A stretch of DNA of 64,000 nt from Nucisporomicrobium flavum (GCF_016464385.1 NZ_JADMLH010000006.1:1-64000), one strand, 5' to 3'. Shown: positions 7,367 to 16,802, numbered from the stretch's first letter. The notes: generated from the sequence alone by a model not told the origin. A program made the numbers and translations.

Positions 7367-8655
7367 TTATCGATCTCCCGGATGGCCGCGACGAGGATGT
7401 CCAGGCCTTCGCGGGCCTCCTCCTCGGTGAGCGTCAGCGGCGGGCCCATGCGGATCACGTTGCCGTACAGGCCGCCCTTGCCGACCAGCAGGCCGCGCTT
7501 GCGGCACTCGTCGAAGACGCGCAGGGTGGCCGCGGGGTCCGGTTCGGTGGTGCCCGGGCGGGTGAGCTCGAAGGCGATCATCAGGCCGCGGCCGCGGACC
7601 TCGGCGACGATCGGGCTGTCCGCCGCGGCGGCGCGCAGGCCGTCGAGCAGGATCGTGCCGACTCGCCGGGCGTTGGCCTGCAGGTCGTGGCTCAGCACGT
7701 AGTCGAGGACGGCGTTGCCCGCGGCCGTGGCGACCGGGTTGCCGCCGAACGTGGAGAAGCTCGTCCCCGGGACCGCGTTCAGCAGGTCGGCGCGCCCCAC
7801 CACCCCGGCGAGGGCGAAGCCGTTGCCGATGCCCTTGGCGAACGTGATGAGGTCGGGCACCACGTCGTGCGCCTGGTAGCCCCAGAAGTGGTCGCCGGTA
7901 CGCCCCCAGCCGGTCTGCACCTCGTCGGAGATGAGCAGGATGCCGTGGTTGTCGAGCTCCTTCTTGAGCGCGCCGAGCAGCCCGTCCGGCCCGTGCACGA
8001 AGCCGCCGACGCCCTGGATCGGCTCGGCGATCAGCGCGGCCACGTCGCCGGCCGTGGTGGTGGCGAGCACCTCGCGCAGGTCCTCGACGGCCGCGTCGAC
8101 GTGCTCGGCGTCGGAGAGCCCGGCCATCCGCCCGCGGAGCCGGTCGCCGGAGGGCAGCCAGCTGACCGTCAGCGGGCTCAGGCCGCTCGCCGACCAGCTG
8201 CGGTGCCCGGTGACCGCCATCGCGCCGAAGGTACGGCCGTGGTAGCTGTTGCGGATCGCCAGGATCTGGTGGGAGCGGCGGTGGTTGGTGGCGCACAGCA
8301 GGGCCGCCTCGTTGGCCTCGGTGCCGGAGTTGGTGAAGAACACCCGGGCGTCCGGGATGCCGGAGAGCCGGGCGATCTTCTCGGCGAGCTCGACCTGCTG
8401 CCGGATGAGGTACAGCGTGGAGCTGTGCACGATGCCGGTGGCGAGCTGGCGCTCGACCGCCTCGCGGACCTCGGGGATGTCGTGGCCCAGCATGGTCGTC
8501 AGCACGCCGCCGAAGAAGTCGAGGTAGGTCCGCCCGGAGCCGTCGGTCACCCGGCGCCCGGAGCCGGAGACCAGCTCGATCGCGTCGTCGCCGTAGTAGG
8601 TGGTGACCCAGGAGGGCAGCACCGCGCGGTGGCGGGCCAGCAGGTCGTCGGTCAT
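7351..8655 (-). CDS. Class-III PLP-dependent aminotransferase
   Basis: A 434-residue cytoplasmic transaminase of the omega-amino/acetylornithine/AGXT2 group. Diagnostic parts are the N-terminal DFFGGVLTTMLGH, the cofactor phosphate site FFTNSGTEANE, SYHGRTFGAMAVTG, the PLP-binding aspartate in LLISDEVQTGWGRTG, the Schiff-base lysine in ITFAKGIGNG, and TFGGNPVATAAG. It most resembles alanine-glyoxylate/beta-aminoisobutyrate and 4-aminobutyrate type enzymes; the amino donor cannot be fixed from sequence. The start at 8655 has GAGGAGG eight bases upstream; an ATG nine codons earlier (8682) is possible but less well spaced. Confidence 0.85.
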   Translation of the reverse strand: MTDDLLARHRAVLPSWVTTYYGDDAIELVSGSGRRVTDGSGRTYLDFFGGVLTTMLGHDIPEVREAVERQLATGIVHSSTLYLIRQQVELAEKIARLSGIPDARVFFTNSGTEANEAALLCATNHRRSHQILAIRNSYHGRTFGAMAVTGHRSWSASGLSPLTVSWLPSGDRLRGRMAGLSDAEHVDAAVEDLREVLATTTAGDVAALIAEPIQGVGGFVHGPDGLLGALKKELDNHGILLISDEVQTGWGRTGDHFWGYQAHDVVPDLITFAKGIGNGFALAGVVGRADLLNAVPGTSFSTFGGNPVATAAGNAVLDYVLSHDLQANARRVGTILLDGLRAAAADSPIVAEVRGRGLMIAFELTRPGTTEPDPAATLRVFDECRKRGLLVGKGGLYGNVIRMGPPLTLTEEEAREGLDILVAAIREIDKPERA

Positions 8656-8727
8656 GGCAGCAGCCTCCTCGTACGAGGCCATGAGTCTCCTACGCGGCCG
8701 GCTGCGGCTGTCAAGCGCGGCGGGCCG

Positions 8728-9495
8728 TCACGTCGAGACGAGGCGGGCGGCGAGGGCGACCGCGGTCAGGTCGCCCTCGCGCAGCCGGGCCGCCGCGTCC
8801 GGCTCGCCCAGATCGGTGAGGCGGTTCGCGGCCGTGTCGATCAGGCGGTCGTTGCCGCTGAGGAGTTTGCGTGCGACGTTGGCCTGGATCGGGCTGAGTT
8901 CCGCGTACGCGCACTTGTCGAGGGCGGCGACCGTCTCCTCGTCGAGGGTGCCGGCCAGCGCCCGTTCCGTCACGACGCGGAGCAGCCAGGACGGCCACCA
9001 GCTGTAACGGCCGATCAGGTGCCCGGAGCGGACCGCCTCGCGGGGCGACTGGCCGCCGTCGAGCAGCCGTACGGCCATGGGGATGTCGAAGCGTTCGAGA
9101 CGCAGCGCCGTGAGGAAGAGCCGTTGCAGCTTGGCCCGGCCCACGAGCCGTTCCGCCGCTGTCGCCGCCTCGGCGTAGTCGCCCCGCAGGGCCATGAGCA
9201 CGATGGCGGCCTCGTCGGTGGCGATGGCACTGCCGGTGGAGCGGTCCGCGATGCGTTCGAGGGTGCGGGCGAGGCGGTCGATGGCGTCGGCGGCCGTCTC
9301 GGCGCGCTCCTCACTGCCGGGCCGCTCCAGGTGGCGGATGACGGCGTCCGCCGCGTTCTTGACCTCGCGGCGCAGCAGCGGGGCGGCGATGTGCGGGCCC
9401 ACCAGGTCCGCGAGCCCTTCGCACAGGTACGCCCGGTCGTAACTGTCTGACGCTTCCAGGAACTGCGCCCACCACGACGCCAGGTGCACCTCCAT
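8728..9495 (-). CDS. Helical repeat-like protein of unknown function
   Basis: A 255-residue protein that I do not recognise. It is largely alpha-helical, with Ala/Leu/Arg-rich amphipathic helices that look like stacked helical pairs, including AAAPLLRREVKNAADA-like and LLDGGQSPREAVRSG segments and a Trp-rich stretch (WWPSWLL) near residue 180. No signal peptide, membrane segment or catalytic motif is visible. The ATG at 9495 is preferred over a TTG 16 codons upstream, which would intrude on the adjacent terminator region. It stands alone between the aminotransferase and the sugar dehydrogenase. Confidence 0.6.
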   Translation of the reverse strand: MEVHLASWWAQFLEASDSYDRAYLCEGLADLVGPHIAAPLLRREVKNAADAVIRHLERPGSEERAETAADAIDRLARTLERIADRSTGSAIATDEAAIVLMALRGDYAEAATAAERLVGRAKLQRLFLTALRLERFDIPMAVRLLDGGQSPREAVRSGHLIGRYSWWPSWLLRVVTERALAGTLDEETVAALDKCAYAELSPIQANVARKLLSGNDRLIDTAANRLTDLGEPDAAARLREGDLTAVALAARLVST

Positions 9496-9546
9496 GACCT
9501 CAGCGTGGCGGACCGGCGGCACGGATGGGACCGAAACGCCCAAGAA

Positions 9547-9577
9547 CGGCCGGGCCCCCGTCCAGGGAGCCCGGCCG
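9547..9577 (-). terminator. Hairpin terminator of the sugar dehydrogenase operon
   Basis: Perfect 9-bp stem CGGCCGGGC / GCCCGGCCG with a 13-nt loop, about 15 bp downstream of the dehydrogenase stop on the minus strand, followed in that direction by a short T-rich run (TTCTTG). Confidence 0.75.
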
Positions 9578-9591
9578 CCTCGTACGGAGCC

Positions 9592-11673
9592 TCAGGAGCC
9601 GGACGGGGTGAGCACCACCGTGTCCGAGCCGCTCTGCGGCGGGGTGCCGGTGTCGGTGTACTCCGCCACGAACACCGCGGTGAGGTTGTCCGCCCCGGCG
9701 TGGCCGCCGTCGACGAACGTGGTGATGGAGCCGCTGCAGCCGGACGCCGTGGACAGCGGGTGCCCGTGCTGGTCGTGGCCCAGGATGTAGGTGACCGTCA
9801 CCCGGGAGCAGTCGACCGGCTGGTCGTCGACGACGTTCACCTGGAAGTTCACCGTGTCGCCGAACTCGAACGGCTGATCCTCGGTCGGCGTCACGAAGCT
9901 GACCTGCGGCGCGAGGGTGCCGACCGGCAGGATCACCTCCGCGGACGCCCAGCGGCCGGTGGGGTCGGTGACCTTGAGCGTCGGCCGGTAGTTGCCGTTC
10001 TCGGTGAACGTGTAGACCGCGTTGGGCTGCCGGGAGTCGACCACGCCGTCGGCGTTGAAGTCCCAGGCGTAGCGCAGCGAGTCACCGTCCGGGTCGGTGG
10101 TGCCGGTGCTGGTGAAGGTCACCGTCAGCGGCGCCTCCCCGCGTGCCGGGGTCGCCTGGATGCGCGGGATCGGGGTGCGGTTGCCGCGGACGTAGTCGAT
10201 GCGGGCGAGCTGCGCCTCCGGGTTCTCGGAGAAGTAGCCGTCGCCGTACTCGAGCACGTAGAGCGAGCCGTCCGGACCGAACTCCATGTCCATCGGGTTG
10301 TCGAACACGATCGACGGCAGCACGGACTCGATCGCGGTGACCTGGTTGTCCGCGCCGAGCGTGAAGCCCTTGACGTAGTCGCGGGTCCACTCGTAGAACA
10401 GCGGCTTGCTGTCGTAGTACTCGGGCCACTTGGTCGCCGACGGGTTCGCGGCGTCGTAGTGGTACGCCGGCCCGCCCATCGGGCCGATGCCGCCGGTGCC
10501 CAGCTCGGGGAACTCGGCGCTGGGACCGTACGTGTAGATGACCTCGGCCTTCTCCACCGGGGGCAGCTCGCGCTTGCCGGTGTTGTGCGGTGATTCGTTC
10601 ACCGGTGCCGCGCAGTTGAACGGCTCCCCCGAGGTCTGCGTGGCGAAGTCGTAGTCCACGTACGGCATGTCCGGGGCCACGCAGTACGGCCACCCGTAGT
10701 TGGCGGGCTTGTCGATGGCCATCCAGCGCCCGTGCCCGGCCGGCCCCCGCTGCGGGTTCGGCTGGTTGGCGTCCGGCGAGTAGTCACCCACGTACACGAC
10801 GCCGCTCTGCTTGTCGACGGCGAAGCGGAACGGGTTGCGCACGCCCATCGCGTAGATCTCCGGCCGGGTGTACGCCGTACCCGGCTTGAAGAGGTTGCCC
10901 TTCGGGATGCGGTAGCTGCCGTTGCCGGTGACTTTGATCCGCAGGATCTTGCCGCGCAGGTCGTTGGTGTTGGCCGCGCTGCGCTGGGCGTCGAAGGCCG
11001 GGTTGCGGTTGGCGCGTTCGTCGATCGGCGCGTAGCCGTCCGAGGCGAACGGGTTGGTGTCGTCGCCGGTGGACAGGTACAGGTTGCCCGCCGCGTCGAA
11101 GTCGATCTTGCCGCCGACGTGGCAGCAGATGCCGCGGTCGGTGGGCACCTCGAGGATGCGCTGCTCGGTGCTGAGCGCGAGGGTGTTGCCGTTGAGCTTG
11201 AACCGGGACAGCCGCATCACGCCCTTGAACGGCGCGAAGTCGGCGGCGGTGCCCTCCTCGGGAGCGTCGCCCTCGTTCACCGCCGGGGTGGACGGGTCGT
11301 CGCTGGGCGTGTTCAGCACCGGCGAGTAGTAGATGTACACCCACTTGTTCGCGGCGAAGTTCGGGTCGATCGCGACGCCCTGCACGCCCTCCTCGTCGTG
11401 CTGGTACACCGGGATCGTGGCGGCGAGGATGTTGCGGCCGCTCTTCGGGTCGTTGATGCGTACCTGACCCTTGCGCGCCGTGTGCAGCACGCGCTTGTCC
11501 GGCAGGACCGCGAGCGCGATGGGCTCGCCCGGGAAGTCGTCGAGGGTCACCTTCTGGAAGTCGGAGTCCGGCGGCGGCGCGGCCGCGGGTGCGGCCGAGA
11601 CCGCACCCGAGGGCGCCATCAGCGCCGTGGCCACCATCGCGAAGACGGGTACGGCGGTGAGCACACGTTTCAT
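9592..11673 (-). CDS. Exported PQQ-type glucose/sorbosone dehydrogenase with PKD domain
   Basis: A 693-residue secreted enzyme. After a Sec signal peptide (about 1-28, ending near VSAAPAAA) comes a six-bladed GSDH beta-propeller (about 45-480) with EGVQGVAIDPNF, GRWMAIDKPANYGWPYC and MDMEFGPDGSLYVLEYGDG, typical of soluble sugar dehydrogenases. A PKD domain follows (about 490-580, DPDGDSLRYAWDFNADGVVD), then a beta-rich C-terminal domain. It would oxidise sugars outside the membrane using PQQ or a related cofactor. No PQQ synthesis genes are nearby. It lies 16 bp downstream of the sugar isomerase-like gene, whose stop overlaps its leader, so the two form an operon. Many such actinobacterial proteins act on plant or fungal glycan debris; the substrate is unknown. 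Confidence 0.85.
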   Translation of the reverse strand: MKRVLTAVPVFAMVATALMAPSGAVSAAPAAAPPPDSDFQKVTLDDFPGEPIALAVLPDKRVLHTARKGQVRINDPKSGRNILAATIPVYQHDEEGVQGVAIDPNFAANKWVYIYYSPVLNTPSDDPSTPAVNEGDAPEEGTAADFAPFKGVMRLSRFKLNGNTLALSTEQRILEVPTDRGICCHVGGKIDFDAAGNLYLSTGDDTNPFASDGYAPIDERANRNPAFDAQRSAANTNDLRGKILRIKVTGNGSYRIPKGNLFKPGTAYTRPEIYAMGVRNPFRFAVDKQSGVVYVGDYSPDANQPNPQRGPAGHGRWMAIDKPANYGWPYCVAPDMPYVDYDFATQTSGEPFNCAAPVNESPHNTGKRELPPVEKAEVIYTYGPSAEFPELGTGGIGPMGGPAYHYDAANPSATKWPEYYDSKPLFYEWTRDYVKGFTLGADNQVTAIESVLPSIVFDNPMDMEFGPDGSLYVLEYGDGYFSENPEAQLARIDYVRGNRTPIPRIQATPARGEAPLTVTFTSTGTTDPDGDSLRYAWDFNADGVVDSRQPNAVYTFTENGNYRPTLKVTDPTGRWASAEVILPVGTLAPQVSFVTPTEDQPFEFGDTVNFQVNVVDDQPVDCSRVTVTYILGHDQHGHPLSTASGCSGSITTFVDGGHAGADNLTAVFVAEYTDTGTPPQSGSDTVVLTPSGS

Positions 11674-11689
11674 CAGTTCAGTTCTCCCC

Positions 11690-12613
11690 TCAGAACCGAA
11701 GATTGTCGAGATAGTCGAAGCCGACCTCGGCAGTGATCAGCGCGTCCGCCGGGCTGCGCGGCGGGCTGCCGGCGTCGTCACGCTCCACGATGTACTCCAC
11801 GAGGCCGGCCTCGCGGGAGTGCTCGAAGATCCGCGCGAAGTCGATCAGGCCGTCGCCCGGGTCGGCGAAGCTGCCCGAGGTGGCCAGGTCCTTGACGTGC
11901 ACCTGGCGGATGCGGCCGCGGTTCTCGTGGATCAGGTCGACCGGGTCGTGCGCGCCCCGGAACGCCCAGAACAGGTCCACCTCGAGGTGCACCAGGCCGG
12001 GGTCGGTCTCGCGGGTCAGGATGTCGTACCCGGTGCGGGTGCCGCCGTCCTGGCGCAGGAACTCGTTGTGGTGGTTGTGGTACCCGAAGCTCAGGCCGTG
12101 CTTGCGGGCCAGCGCGCCGGCCTTGTTGAGGTCGCGGGCGAAGGCCTTGTAGACCGAGCTGTCGCGGATCGGCTTGCCGTCCGCGCCGGTGCCGAAGTAC
12201 GGGTGCACGATGTACTTGTTGCCGACGATCGCGGCGTCCTCGAGCGCCGCCTCCCACGTCGCCGCGTTGAACGGCTGCGGGATGCCGACGTGGCCGGAGG
12301 TGGCGCGCAGCCCGGCCCGGTCCAGGGCGGCCCGGAATTCCGTGGCCGTACGCCCCACGAACCCGGCGTGCTCGACGCGGGTGTAGCCGATCTCGCGCAG
12401 CTCGGCGAGGCTGGCGTCGAGGTCGATGGCGAGCTGGTCGCGCAGCGTGTACAGCTGCACGCTGATCTTGTCGCGGGGGACCCGGGACGGGCGGCCGCCC
12501 CGGCCGGTGGCCCCGGCGGGTGCGGCGCCGACCGCCGAGGTGCCGATCGCGGCCGCGCCGGCGGCGGCGGCGCCGAGGACGTGGCGGCGGCTGACGGTGA
12601 ACTCGTTCTGCAT
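11690..12613 (-). CDS. Tat-exported sugar phosphate isomerase/epimerase-like TIM-barrel protein
   Basis: A 307-residue member of the AP-endonuclease-2 TIM-barrel superfamily (xylose isomerase-like). It begins with a twin-arginine signal (SRRHVLG followed by an Ala-rich hydrophobic stretch to about residue 38), so it probably folds in the cytoplasm and is exported. Barrel motifs include ISVQLYTLRDQL, GYHNHHNEF, VHLEVDLFWAFRGAHDP and RIRQVHVKDL, which supply the usual His/Glu/Asp metal ligands. The start at 12613 was chosen because it places the Tat motif at residues 8-14 and has GGGAGG upstream. It is the first gene of an operon with the secreted sugar dehydrogenase; together they suggest extracellular sugar conversion. 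The exact reaction is unknown. Confidence 0.85.
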   Translation of the reverse strand: MQNEFTVSRRHVLGAAAAGAAAIGTSAVGAAPAGATGRGGRPSRVPRDKISVQLYTLRDQLAIDLDASLAELREIGYTRVEHAGFVGRTATEFRAALDRAGLRATSGHVGIPQPFNAATWEAALEDAAIVGNKYIVHPYFGTGADGKPIRDSSVYKAFARDLNKAGALARKHGLSFGYHNHHNEFLRQDGGTRTGYDILTRETDPGLVHLEVDLFWAFRGAHDPVDLIHENRGRIRQVHVKDLATSGSFADPGDGLIDFARIFEHSREAGLVEYIVERDDAGSPPRSPADALITAEVGFDYLDNLRF

Positions 12614-12907
12614 CGCTTGCACTGCCTCCCGATCGATGGTGCGTCGATGGTCGTTGGGCATGCGGGAGTGACCGGCCGGGAGGCGGCCGCGGGGGCCGGC
12701 TCCACTCCGGATCACTTTTGCTGCATCGAGCGGTATCGCTTGCTGATGTTAACCACAGGTTTCGCTGCCGTGGCGAAAAGAATCTTCGAAATATTCAAAA
12801 GTTCCGCTGCGGTGGGCGGCAAGGCACCGTGAAAGCAATCGAAATGGACAGTACGCGGAGAGCCCGGCGGCGGCAGCCCCTTTACCGGGCGGCCGGGACG
12901 CCTCTCG
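12614..12907. promoter_or_regulatory. Promoter region of the isomerase-dehydrogenase operon
   Basis: A gap of 294 bp with no gene. It includes one of the most AT-rich stretches of the window (about 12740-12815), expected to hold the minus-strand promoter. Two symmetric candidates for regulator binding are visible: AGCG-N4-CGCT within TCGAGCGGTATCGCTTG (about 12726-12742) and a GAAT...ATTC arrangement around TTCGAA (about 12781-12797). Neither matches a motif I can name. Confidence 0.4.
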
Positions 12908-15214
12908 TCAGCCCGCGGCGACGGCGCTGCGCTGGGCGGCGAGGAGCTTCGTCATCTCCGCCGCCGGCATCGGCCGCGCGAGCAGATAACCCTGCCCCAG
13001 CGTGTACCCGAGCTCCCGGAGCCGGGCGGCCTGCGCCTCGTTCTCGATGCCCTCGGCCACCGCGTCCAGGCCGAGCGCGCCGGCCATCTGGATCACCGCG
13101 CGGGCCACCGCCTGGCGGGCGTCGCGCGCCGCCGGGTTCGCGTCGTCCACCTCGATGCCGTCCACGAAGGACTTGTCGAGCTTGACGATCGCCACCGGGA
13201 ACGCCCGGAGCAGGCTCAGCGACGACTCACCCGTACCGAAGTCGTCCAGGGCGAGCTTGACGCCCAGCCGGTCCAGTTCGTGCAGGGTCCGGGAGATCTG
13301 CCCGCCGCGCAGCGCCGCCGACTCGGTCAGCTCGAGCACCAGACGGTCCGGGGTGAGCCCGTGGTCGCCGAGGGCGGCCATGACGTCCGCGACGAAACCG
13401 GGGTCGTGCAGCTGCCGGGCGGACACGTTCACGCCCGGCTTCTGCAGCGCGTCCGGGCCGAACTCGGCCAGCCACGCCGCGGTCTGGCGGCACGTCTCGC
13501 GCAGCACGAACCGGCCCAGCTCCACGATCAGGCCGGTACGCTCCGCCGCCGGGATGAACTCGACCGGCGGCACCAGGCCCCGCTCGGGATGCTGCCAGCG
13601 CACCAGCGCCTCCACGCCGATGATCACGCCGGTCTCCAGCGCCATCACGGGCTGGTAGACGACGTGGAACTCGCCCGCATCCAGCGCGCGGCGCAGCTCC
13701 CCGCCGAGACGCATGTGCGCGAGGACGGGCTCCGCCATGCCGGGCAGATATCGCACGTACGCCGCCTTGCCGCGCTGCTTGGCCGCGTACATGGCCACGT
13801 CCGCCTCGCGCAACACACTGTCCAGAGTGGCCTCCGGCGCAGCCGTCGCGATGCCGATGCTCGCCTGCACCATCAGCCGGTGCGCGCTGATCGGCTGGGT
13901 CAGCGCGTCCAGGATGCGCTGCGCCACCGTCTCCCCCACCGTCGTGCCGCCGGCGAGCAGCACCGCGAACTCGTCGCCGCCGATGCGCACGGGCATCCCG
14001 TCGTCGCCGGTCACCTCGCGCAGCAGCCCGGCCAGCGAGACGAGCAGCTCGTCGCCGACGTCGTGGCCCAGCGAGTCGTTGACCGCCTTGAAGTCGTCGA
14101 GGTCCACGAGCAGCACGGTGGCGCCCGACCCGGAGGCGAGCGCGCTCTGCAGCCGGTCACGGAACCACGCCCGGTTGGCCAGGCCCGTGAGGCCGTCATG
14201 GCTGACCTCGTGCCGCAGCCGCTCCTCCTTGGTCCGCAACGCACCCAGCAACCGGCTGTTGTCACGGAACGCGAGGAACTGGCGGATGATCACCAGCACG
14301 CTGACCGCCACGGCCGCCAGGATCACCACCCGGCCGGGCCACCGCAGGTGCCCCGTCGCCACGGCCACGAGCGGCAGATCCACGGCGGCCACCGCCAGGT
14401 AAGGCAGCAGCGACGAGTTCGACCGCGGGGACCGGCGGACACCCGCGAACGCGTTGCTCTGCACCCGGACGGCCAGCACGAGCATGAGCGGGGCCAGCGG
14501 GAGCACCACGGCCTGTGACGGCGGGCCGCCGGCGTTACCGTACGTGGCGGCGAGGACGGCGACCCCCGCGGCGGTCAGGCTCATCGCGGCGACCAGGCGC
14601 AGTGCCGTACGGTCCACCGGCCCCTCACCCAGGTACGCCACCTTGGTGATCCCGGCGATCGACAGCACGAACGCCAGCCCGATCAGCACGAGGGTCTGCG
14701 GCGCCCACCGCTCGTCGGCCGTCAGCATCGGCGCCATGCCGAAATGCCACAGCAGCGTGGCGCAGCCCAGGAACGCGATGGTCCGGTCCAGGTACATGCG
14801 GCGGCGCTGCCCGGTGCCCGAGGTGCCCACCGGCACCCGCGCGACCGCCCACATCGCCAGCGCGAACCCCAGCCCGACCGCGGCGGCGGCGGAGATCGGC
14901 ATGCTCGGCGTGTAGCCGCCGACGGAGAACCGGAACGCGTTGACGGCCATGAGGACGTACCCGACGGTCATGGACGCCGCGCCGACGAGCAGGCGCCCCC
15001 AGAACTGCCGGGCCAGCCGGTTGCCGCGGACCGCGCGCCACAGGTCGTACAGCGCGGCGACGGCGACCACCCCGCCGAGCGGCACGGCCACGTACGCGAT
15101 GGCGACCGGCCCGGCCCCGGTGGTCACCCAGACCAGGAACCACACCGAACTGGCGACGACGAGGCCCAGGGTGATCCACACCCAGCGCAGGGGCACGCGC
15201 CCGTCCTCGGCCAT
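12908..15214 (-). CDS. Membrane-bound GGDEF-EAL cyclic-di-GMP protein
   Basis: A 768-residue protein with an N-terminal block of about ten membrane helices (residues about 10-330), a short coiled linker (ALRTKEERLRHEVSHD), a GGDEF domain (about 360-510) and an EAL domain (about 525-765). The diguanylate cyclase signature is intact (RIGGDEFAVLL), with no RxxD inhibitory site before it. The phosphodiesterase residues are all present: EALVRW, NVSARQL, ELTES, LDDFGTG, KLDKSF, AEGIE and TLGQGY. It can therefore plausibly both make and break c-di-GMP, and the integral-membrane part is a likely sensor. The start at 15214 puts the first membrane helix near the N-terminus; a longer version would run into the intergenic region. 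It appears monocistronic. Confidence 0.9.
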   Translation of the reverse strand: MAEDGRVPLRWVWITLGLVVASSVWFLVWVTTGAGPVAIAYVAVPLGGVVAVAALYDLWRAVRGNRLARQFWGRLLVGAASMTVGYVLMAVNAFRFSVGGYTPSMPISAAAAVGLGFALAMWAVARVPVGTSGTGQRRRMYLDRTIAFLGCATLLWHFGMAPMLTADERWAPQTLVLIGLAFVLSIAGITKVAYLGEGPVDRTALRLVAAMSLTAAGVAVLAATYGNAGGPPSQAVVLPLAPLMLVLAVRVQSNAFAGVRRSPRSNSSLLPYLAVAAVDLPLVAVATGHLRWPGRVVILAAVAVSVLVIIRQFLAFRDNSRLLGALRTKEERLRHEVSHDGLTGLANRAWFRDRLQSALASGSGATVLLVDLDDFKAVNDSLGHDVGDELLVSLAGLLREVTGDDGMPVRIGGDEFAVLLAGGTTVGETVAQRILDALTQPISAHRLMVQASIGIATAAPEATLDSVLREADVAMYAAKQRGKAAYVRYLPGMAEPVLAHMRLGGELRRALDAGEFHVVYQPVMALETGVIIGVEALVRWQHPERGLVPPVEFIPAAERTGLIVELGRFVLRETCRQTAAWLAEFGPDALQKPGVNVSARQLHDPGFVADVMAALGDHGLTPDRLVLELTESAALRGGQISRTLHELDRLGVKLALDDFGTGESSLSLLRAFPVAIVKLDKSFVDGIEVDDANPAARDARQAVARAVIQMAGALGLDAVAEGIENEAQAARLRELGYTLGQGYLLARPMPAAEMTKLLAAQRSAVAAG

Positions 15215-15343
15215 ACCGCAAGCATCGGCGGACCCGCCTTCCGGGTTAGGAAAACCCCCGCCACCGCCCCAGCCGGCAAGATCCCCCGCGTCCACGAGCC
15301 CACCGTGCCCGACGCGGCCCGCCAAGACCATCCGCGAAACGGA

Positions 15344-15936
15344 CTAACGGGCAGCCTTCAGTCCGGTCGTGGGTGGTGGCGGGGTGGTTGGACGGGGACC
15401 CGAGATCGCGCGTACGTCCAGCCGTACCCGGAAAGGCTCATCCACGGACAAGGTCTCCCCGTCCGTCGCGACGGCCGCCTCGACATAGTGCGCACCGTCG
15501 AGCCGGTACAGCCGCAGAGTCGGGCCGCCCTCCGACGAGGGTTCGACCAACAGGTAGAAGCCGATGCGTGCGGCCGCGTACAGATGCATCTTCACGAGGC
15601 GGTCCGCCGCGGCGTTGCCCGGCGAGACGATCTCCCCGACGAGCACGACCTCGCCGCACTCGACGATGACGCCGTCCTCGTCGGTGTCGGCCACCACGAG
15701 ATCGGGGATGACGATCCGGCCGGCGCCGAGCCGGACGTTACCGCCCCGAAGACCAGGTGACCGGCGGCGGTGGCAGGACCGTCGAGTGCGTTGGCGATCC
15801 GGCGCGAGAGGTGTTGATGCCGTTTGCCCGGCGCCGGGCTCACCAGCAGGCGGCCGTCCAGGAGCTCGACGCGGTCGGGCATCTCCCCGAGGGCGAGATA
15901 GTCGTCCTCGGTCCAGGGGTCGGCAGGTCGCGTCAG
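15344..15936 (-). pseudogene. Uma2-family (DUF820) nuclease-like gene, frameshifted
   Basis: Two reading frames together make one Uma2 protein. The upstream part holds [18 protein letters not shown] and [14 protein letters not shown] up to HLVFG; the downstream part, in another frame, holds [24 protein letters not shown] and [11 protein letters not shown]. The frames join by adding one base at about 15737-15742, where GTA-AC-GTC should read Val-Asn-Val. This is a one-base deletion or a base-call error. The N-terminus has no ATG or GTG in a good position; a CTG at 15936 lies 6 bp after GAAGGGAG. Uma2 proteins have a PD-(D/E)xK-type fold of unknown cellular role and are often present in many copies in actinomycetes. 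The 3' end is made of the dispersed G-rich element. Confidence 0.7.
15356..15397 (+). repeat. Dispersed G-rich element, copy A
   Basis: A 42-bp element starting CTTCAGTCCGGTCGTGGGTG and ending in runs of G separated by T (GGCGGGGTGGTTGGACGGGG). It is about 90 percent identical to copy B (24913-24955), with three substitutions and one single-base gap. It forms the C-terminal codons of the Uma2 pseudogene, antisense to that gene. Confidence 0.7.
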
Positions 15937-16099
15937 CGCGGGCTCCCTTCGTGGAAGCCCGACCCTACCCACCGCGCCCGGGTCGGCCGAAAGGCAGAGG
16001 GTGGGCCGGGAGAGGCCCGTCCCCGGCCGGATGTGCCCGCCGTGCCCCCTCGGCGATGCTGACCGCACTGTGCCGGCTTGAGCTTTCAGGGGGACTTCG

Positions 16100-16729
16100 A
16101 TGACATCCGGGCCGTACTCTTCCGACACCGCGCCGCTGGCTCACTCGGATGTGCTCGTCCTCGACTATCTGGCCGCGTTGTGGGCGGCCACCGAGGATCT
16201 CGAGCCGGATCTGCGGGACGAGCTCATGACGACCGTGGCCGACTACATCGCGATGCGCCGGGCCGCGGGGGCCGACCCGCAGGGTGATCCGTCGCCGGTG
16301 CTGCGCCGGCTGGGGTCGCCGGAGTCGCTCGCCGCCGCCGCGCGGCGCGGGCGGATGCCCGCCCATCTGCGACGCCCGGTCACCCAGGTCGCGGTGCCGG
16401 CTCCGGTCCCTTCCTCGGGTACGGAGTACGCGGGTGTCGCACTGCTCGCGGCGGGCACCGTGGTGCTGCCGGTGATCAGCCCGCTCGCCGGCCTGCTGCT
16501 CGTCTCGGGGTCGCCGCGCTGGAGCCCGGGGCAGAAGACGGCGGCGTGGGTGCTGGCGGCCGGGCCGGTGATGCTGGGGTTCGCGCTGGTGCTGGCCGCG
16601 ATCGCGTTCGGCGGCGGCCCGGAGGTCCTGGTGGTGGCGTACCTGATGATGGTCGCCGGCGCGTTCGTCGCGGGGTTGTCGCTGCTGCCGGGCCTCAGCT
16701 CGCGACGCACCTACCCGCCCACCTACTGA
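16100..16729 (+). CDS. HAAS-domain membrane protein
   Basis: A 209-residue protein. The N-terminal ~90 residues form a helical domain of the HAAS type ([48 protein letters not shown]), a module that is usually adjacent to membrane segments in bacterial signalling or sporulation proteins. Three to four hydrophobic helices follow (about 115-140, 150-170, 175-195). GGGGGA six bases before the ATG supports the start. It is usually paired with a PadR regulator elsewhere; no PadR gene is next to it here. A regulatory membrane protein is likely, with an unknown target. Confidence 0.65.
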   Translation: MTSGPYSSDTAPLAHSDVLVLDYLAALWAATEDLEPDLRDELMTTVADYIAMRRAAGADPQGDPSPVLRRLGSPESLAAAARRGRMPAHLRRPVTQVAVPAPVPSSGTEYAGVALLAAGTVVLPVISPLAGLLLVSGSPRWSPGQKTAAWVLAAGPVMLGFALVLAAIAFGGGPEVLVVAYLMMVAGAFVAGLSLLPGLSSRRTYPPTY

Positions 16730-16802
16730 CCGCCACCGCAGTTCGCACCACCGCGGCCCGTCCACCACGGCCCGCCCACCGCGGCCGGCCCACCGCAGCC
16801 CG

